The notes under the pieces are model-generated. The model worked only from the letters and a program-made list of their open reading frames with translations, searched no databases and was not told the DNA's origin. Made by a program: the position numbers and the translations under genes. 64,000 nucleotides of DNA, taken from contig WLWS01000006.1 of NCBI GenBank assembly GCA_012103475.1, positions 62,001 through 126,000 of the forward strand, in the 5' to 3' direction. This DNA is from Gammaproteobacteria bacterium (GTDB lineage Bacteria; Pseudomonadota; Gammaproteobacteria; Eutrophobiales; Eutrophobiaceae). Shown piece after piece: positions 62,950 to 64,000 of this stretch (within the stretch, counting starts at the first letter, position 1; every line of letters starts with the position of its first letter).

Positions 62950-63640
62950 TTTTGTTTTTCCTGTTTGCGAGAGATGCACCAGTCTGATTATGTAAAACAT
63001 TTCGGTAATCTTCCCGATCAACCTGGGTAGAGCTTCCATGCGCTTCGGCGCGCTGTACAGCCGGACGGGACGCAACTTTGTCGAACCACTGTTTTACATT
63101 TGAAAATTCCTCAAAGCTCTGTCCCTGCCAGTCAATGTATTTCACCCATGGCCAACAGGCCATATCGACAATGCTATATTCTCCGGCAACGTATTCGTTC
63201 GATTCCAGTTGCTTATCAAGAACCGTATAAAGCCGATTCATCTCATTGCTGAATCTCTCGATGCCGTGAATGTCTTTTATTTCGCAAAATTTTCGAAAGT
63301 AATGGGTCTGACCAGCCATCGGGCCGAGATGGCCAACCTGCCAGAATAGCCATTGCAGAGTTTGAAAGTAGGCAGGGCTTTGCTCAGGAATAAACTGCTT
63401 ACTCCTGTTTGCGAGGTATAAAAGAATTGCTCCGGATTCGAACAGGGTTGTGGTTTCATTAGTACTGGTATCTTTTAGGACTGGAATTTTGTTGTTCGGG
63501 CTAATTTGCAGAAAATCTTCACCAAACTGTTCGCCCTTGGTGATATCCACGTGCACGAGTTGATATTCCAGTTCACACTCTTCCAGCATGATTGCGACTT
63601 TGACACCGTTTGGTGAAGGGAAAAAATAGAGCTCTAGCAT
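62942..63640 (-). CDS. Glutathione S-transferase family protein
   Basis: A 232-aa GST. The N-terminal thioredoxin-like domain has LYFFPSPNGVKVAIMLEE and the cis-Pro NNKIPVLKD block, with FESGAILLYLANRS binding glutathione. The C-terminal helical domain contains VAGEYSIVDMACWPWVKY. It resembles the nu/Ure2-like class. Likely reactions are glutathione conjugation, reduction of disulfides or dehalogenation. It lies between two related GST genes of another type. Confidence 0.9.
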   Translation of the reverse strand: MLELYFFPSPNGVKVAIMLEECELEYQLVHVDITKGEQFGEDFLQISPNNKIPVLKDTSTNETTTLFESGAILLYLANRSKQFIPEQSPAYFQTLQWLFWQVGHLGPMAGQTHYFRKFCEIKDIHGIERFSNEMNRLYTVLDKQLESNEYVAGEYSIVDMACWPWVKYIDWQGQSFEEFSNVKQWFDKVASRPAVQRAEAHGSSTQVDREDYRNVLHNQTGASLANRKNKNE

Positions 63641-63662
63641 AATCAGATTGCTTTCGAGTGAA

Positions 63663-64000
63663 TCAACATCGAGTGATTCTGAATCCAGCTCTTGGGAAAT
63701 GGATATTCAGATCACCAGTTTCCGCGGAGTTACGGCGGATGCTCACTGTCTGCCGGTTTAAGCCGATCAACTCGCTACTCACCGGTACTTTCCCATAATC
63801 ATCGGGTTCAACGATTATTTTATCCCCCTCGTTTAGTCCGAGCGGGTCTGCGGAATCAACTCCTTCGGTATCAGACGGGCAGGAGGCTTTGGCTATTCTC
63901 AAAGCATTACCGGCATCCAGTTCTGACCGCTTACCATGACCGATGTCTTGCATTCGTTTTTCCCACGCGTCCATAGAGTGGCAGTTTGTCAGCATTTCCT
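63663..64000 (-). CDS. GST-family protein, C-terminal part (5' end outside window)
   Basis: The frame is open to the window edge. The visible part, from MLTNCHSMDAWEKRMQDIGHG, is the end of the helical domain and a beta-rich C-terminal extension of about 95 residues ending LNIHFPRAGFRITRC. The extension matches the tail after the stop codon in the gene at 62032. This extension is not part of the classical GST fold and may bind a ligand or partner. The start and the N-terminal domain lie beyond the window. Confidence 0.75.
   Translation of the reverse strand, partial: EMLTNCHSMDAWEKRMQDIGHGKRSELDAGNALRIAKASCPSDTEGVDSADPLGLNEGDKIIVEPDDYGKVPVSSELIGLNRQTVSIRRNSAETGDLNIHFPRAGFRITRC

Noticed and set aside
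1..64000. CRISPR arrays, insertion-sequence transposases, prophage genes, rRNA operons
   Set aside because: I saw no regularly spaced repeats, transposase or phage structural motifs, or rRNA sequence in the window.

Overview
The window looks like chromosomal DNA from an aerobic, probably marine, heterotrophic gammaproteobacterium. This rests on gene content only: a TonB-dependent receptor, periplasmic quinoproteins and cytochromes c, Tat-exported flavoenzymes, Na+-type and MFS transporters, many acyl-CoA enzymes, VOC proteins and a GGDEF/HDOD/response-regulator group. There is no rRNA, complete tRNA or ribosomal gene, so the taxonomy is an inference. Nearly everything here is accessory catabolism.

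Layout. 0-6 kb: partial tandem VOC protein, acetoacetate-decarboxylase-like protein, SDR, Rieske oxygenase, cupin, Tat-exported FAD amine-oxidase-like protein. 6-10 kb: frameshifted TonB receptor, exported RidA-like protein, enoyl-CoA hydratase. 10-28 kb: a gene set resembling the reductive nicotinate pathway. It has a molybdenum hydroxylase (separate FAD subunit plus fused 2Fe-2S/Mo chain), an enamidase-like amidohydrolase, a MarR regulator, a methylmalonate-semialdehyde-dehydrogenase-like enzyme, an AA_synth (DUF1185) protein, a PQQ quinohemoprotein, a 600-aa acyl-CoA dehydrogenase, an SSS transporter with a small partner, a 6-hydroxynicotinate-reductase-like Fe-S protein, a UPF0280 protein, an acyl-CoA synthetase and an SDR. 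28-34 kb: both structural subunits of a tryptophan-tryptophylquinone (TTQ) amine dehydrogenase, a Tat-exported monoamine oxidase, a cytochrome c and an MFS transporter. 34-49.6 kb: a long plus-strand operon (two VOC proteins, class III aminotransferase, aldehyde dehydrogenase, hydroxyacyl-CoA dehydrogenase, thiolase, two acyl-CoA dehydrogenases, phosphatase, APH-type kinase, SDRs) ending at a cytochrome-PQQ enzyme. 49.6-50.1 kb: a gene-free stretch with a tRNA 3' fragment, inverted repeats and a terminator. 50-55 kb: cyclase-family enzyme and signalling genes. 55-64 kb: SDR, lipoprotein PQQ dehydrogenase, two ABM monooxygenases, CoA ligase, Rieske ferredoxin, acyl-CoA dehydrogenase and three GST-family genes.

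Two regulatory layers are visible. A 16-bp element, TTTGT-N6-ACAAA or a close variant, occurs at eight intergenic places between 8.4 and 30.8 kb. It ties the nicotinate-like genes, receptor, transporter, PQQ enzyme and amine dehydrogenase/oxidase genes into one probable regulon; the MarR protein encoded inside the block is the natural candidate regulator. A second, unrelated pair of elements, both containing TAGGCC and spaced 114-122 bp apart, recurs at three loci (1.5, 8.6 and 34.3 kb).

Together the 8-34 kb genes suggest uptake of a nitrogen-containing, possibly pyridine-type, substrate, hydroxylation by the Mo enzyme, ring reduction, hydrolytic ring opening, conversion to acyl-CoA and beta-oxidation, with periplasmic amine oxidation feeding cytochrome c. 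Six genes are broken: four frameshifts, one in-frame stop and one internal deletion. Some of these may be sequencing errors.
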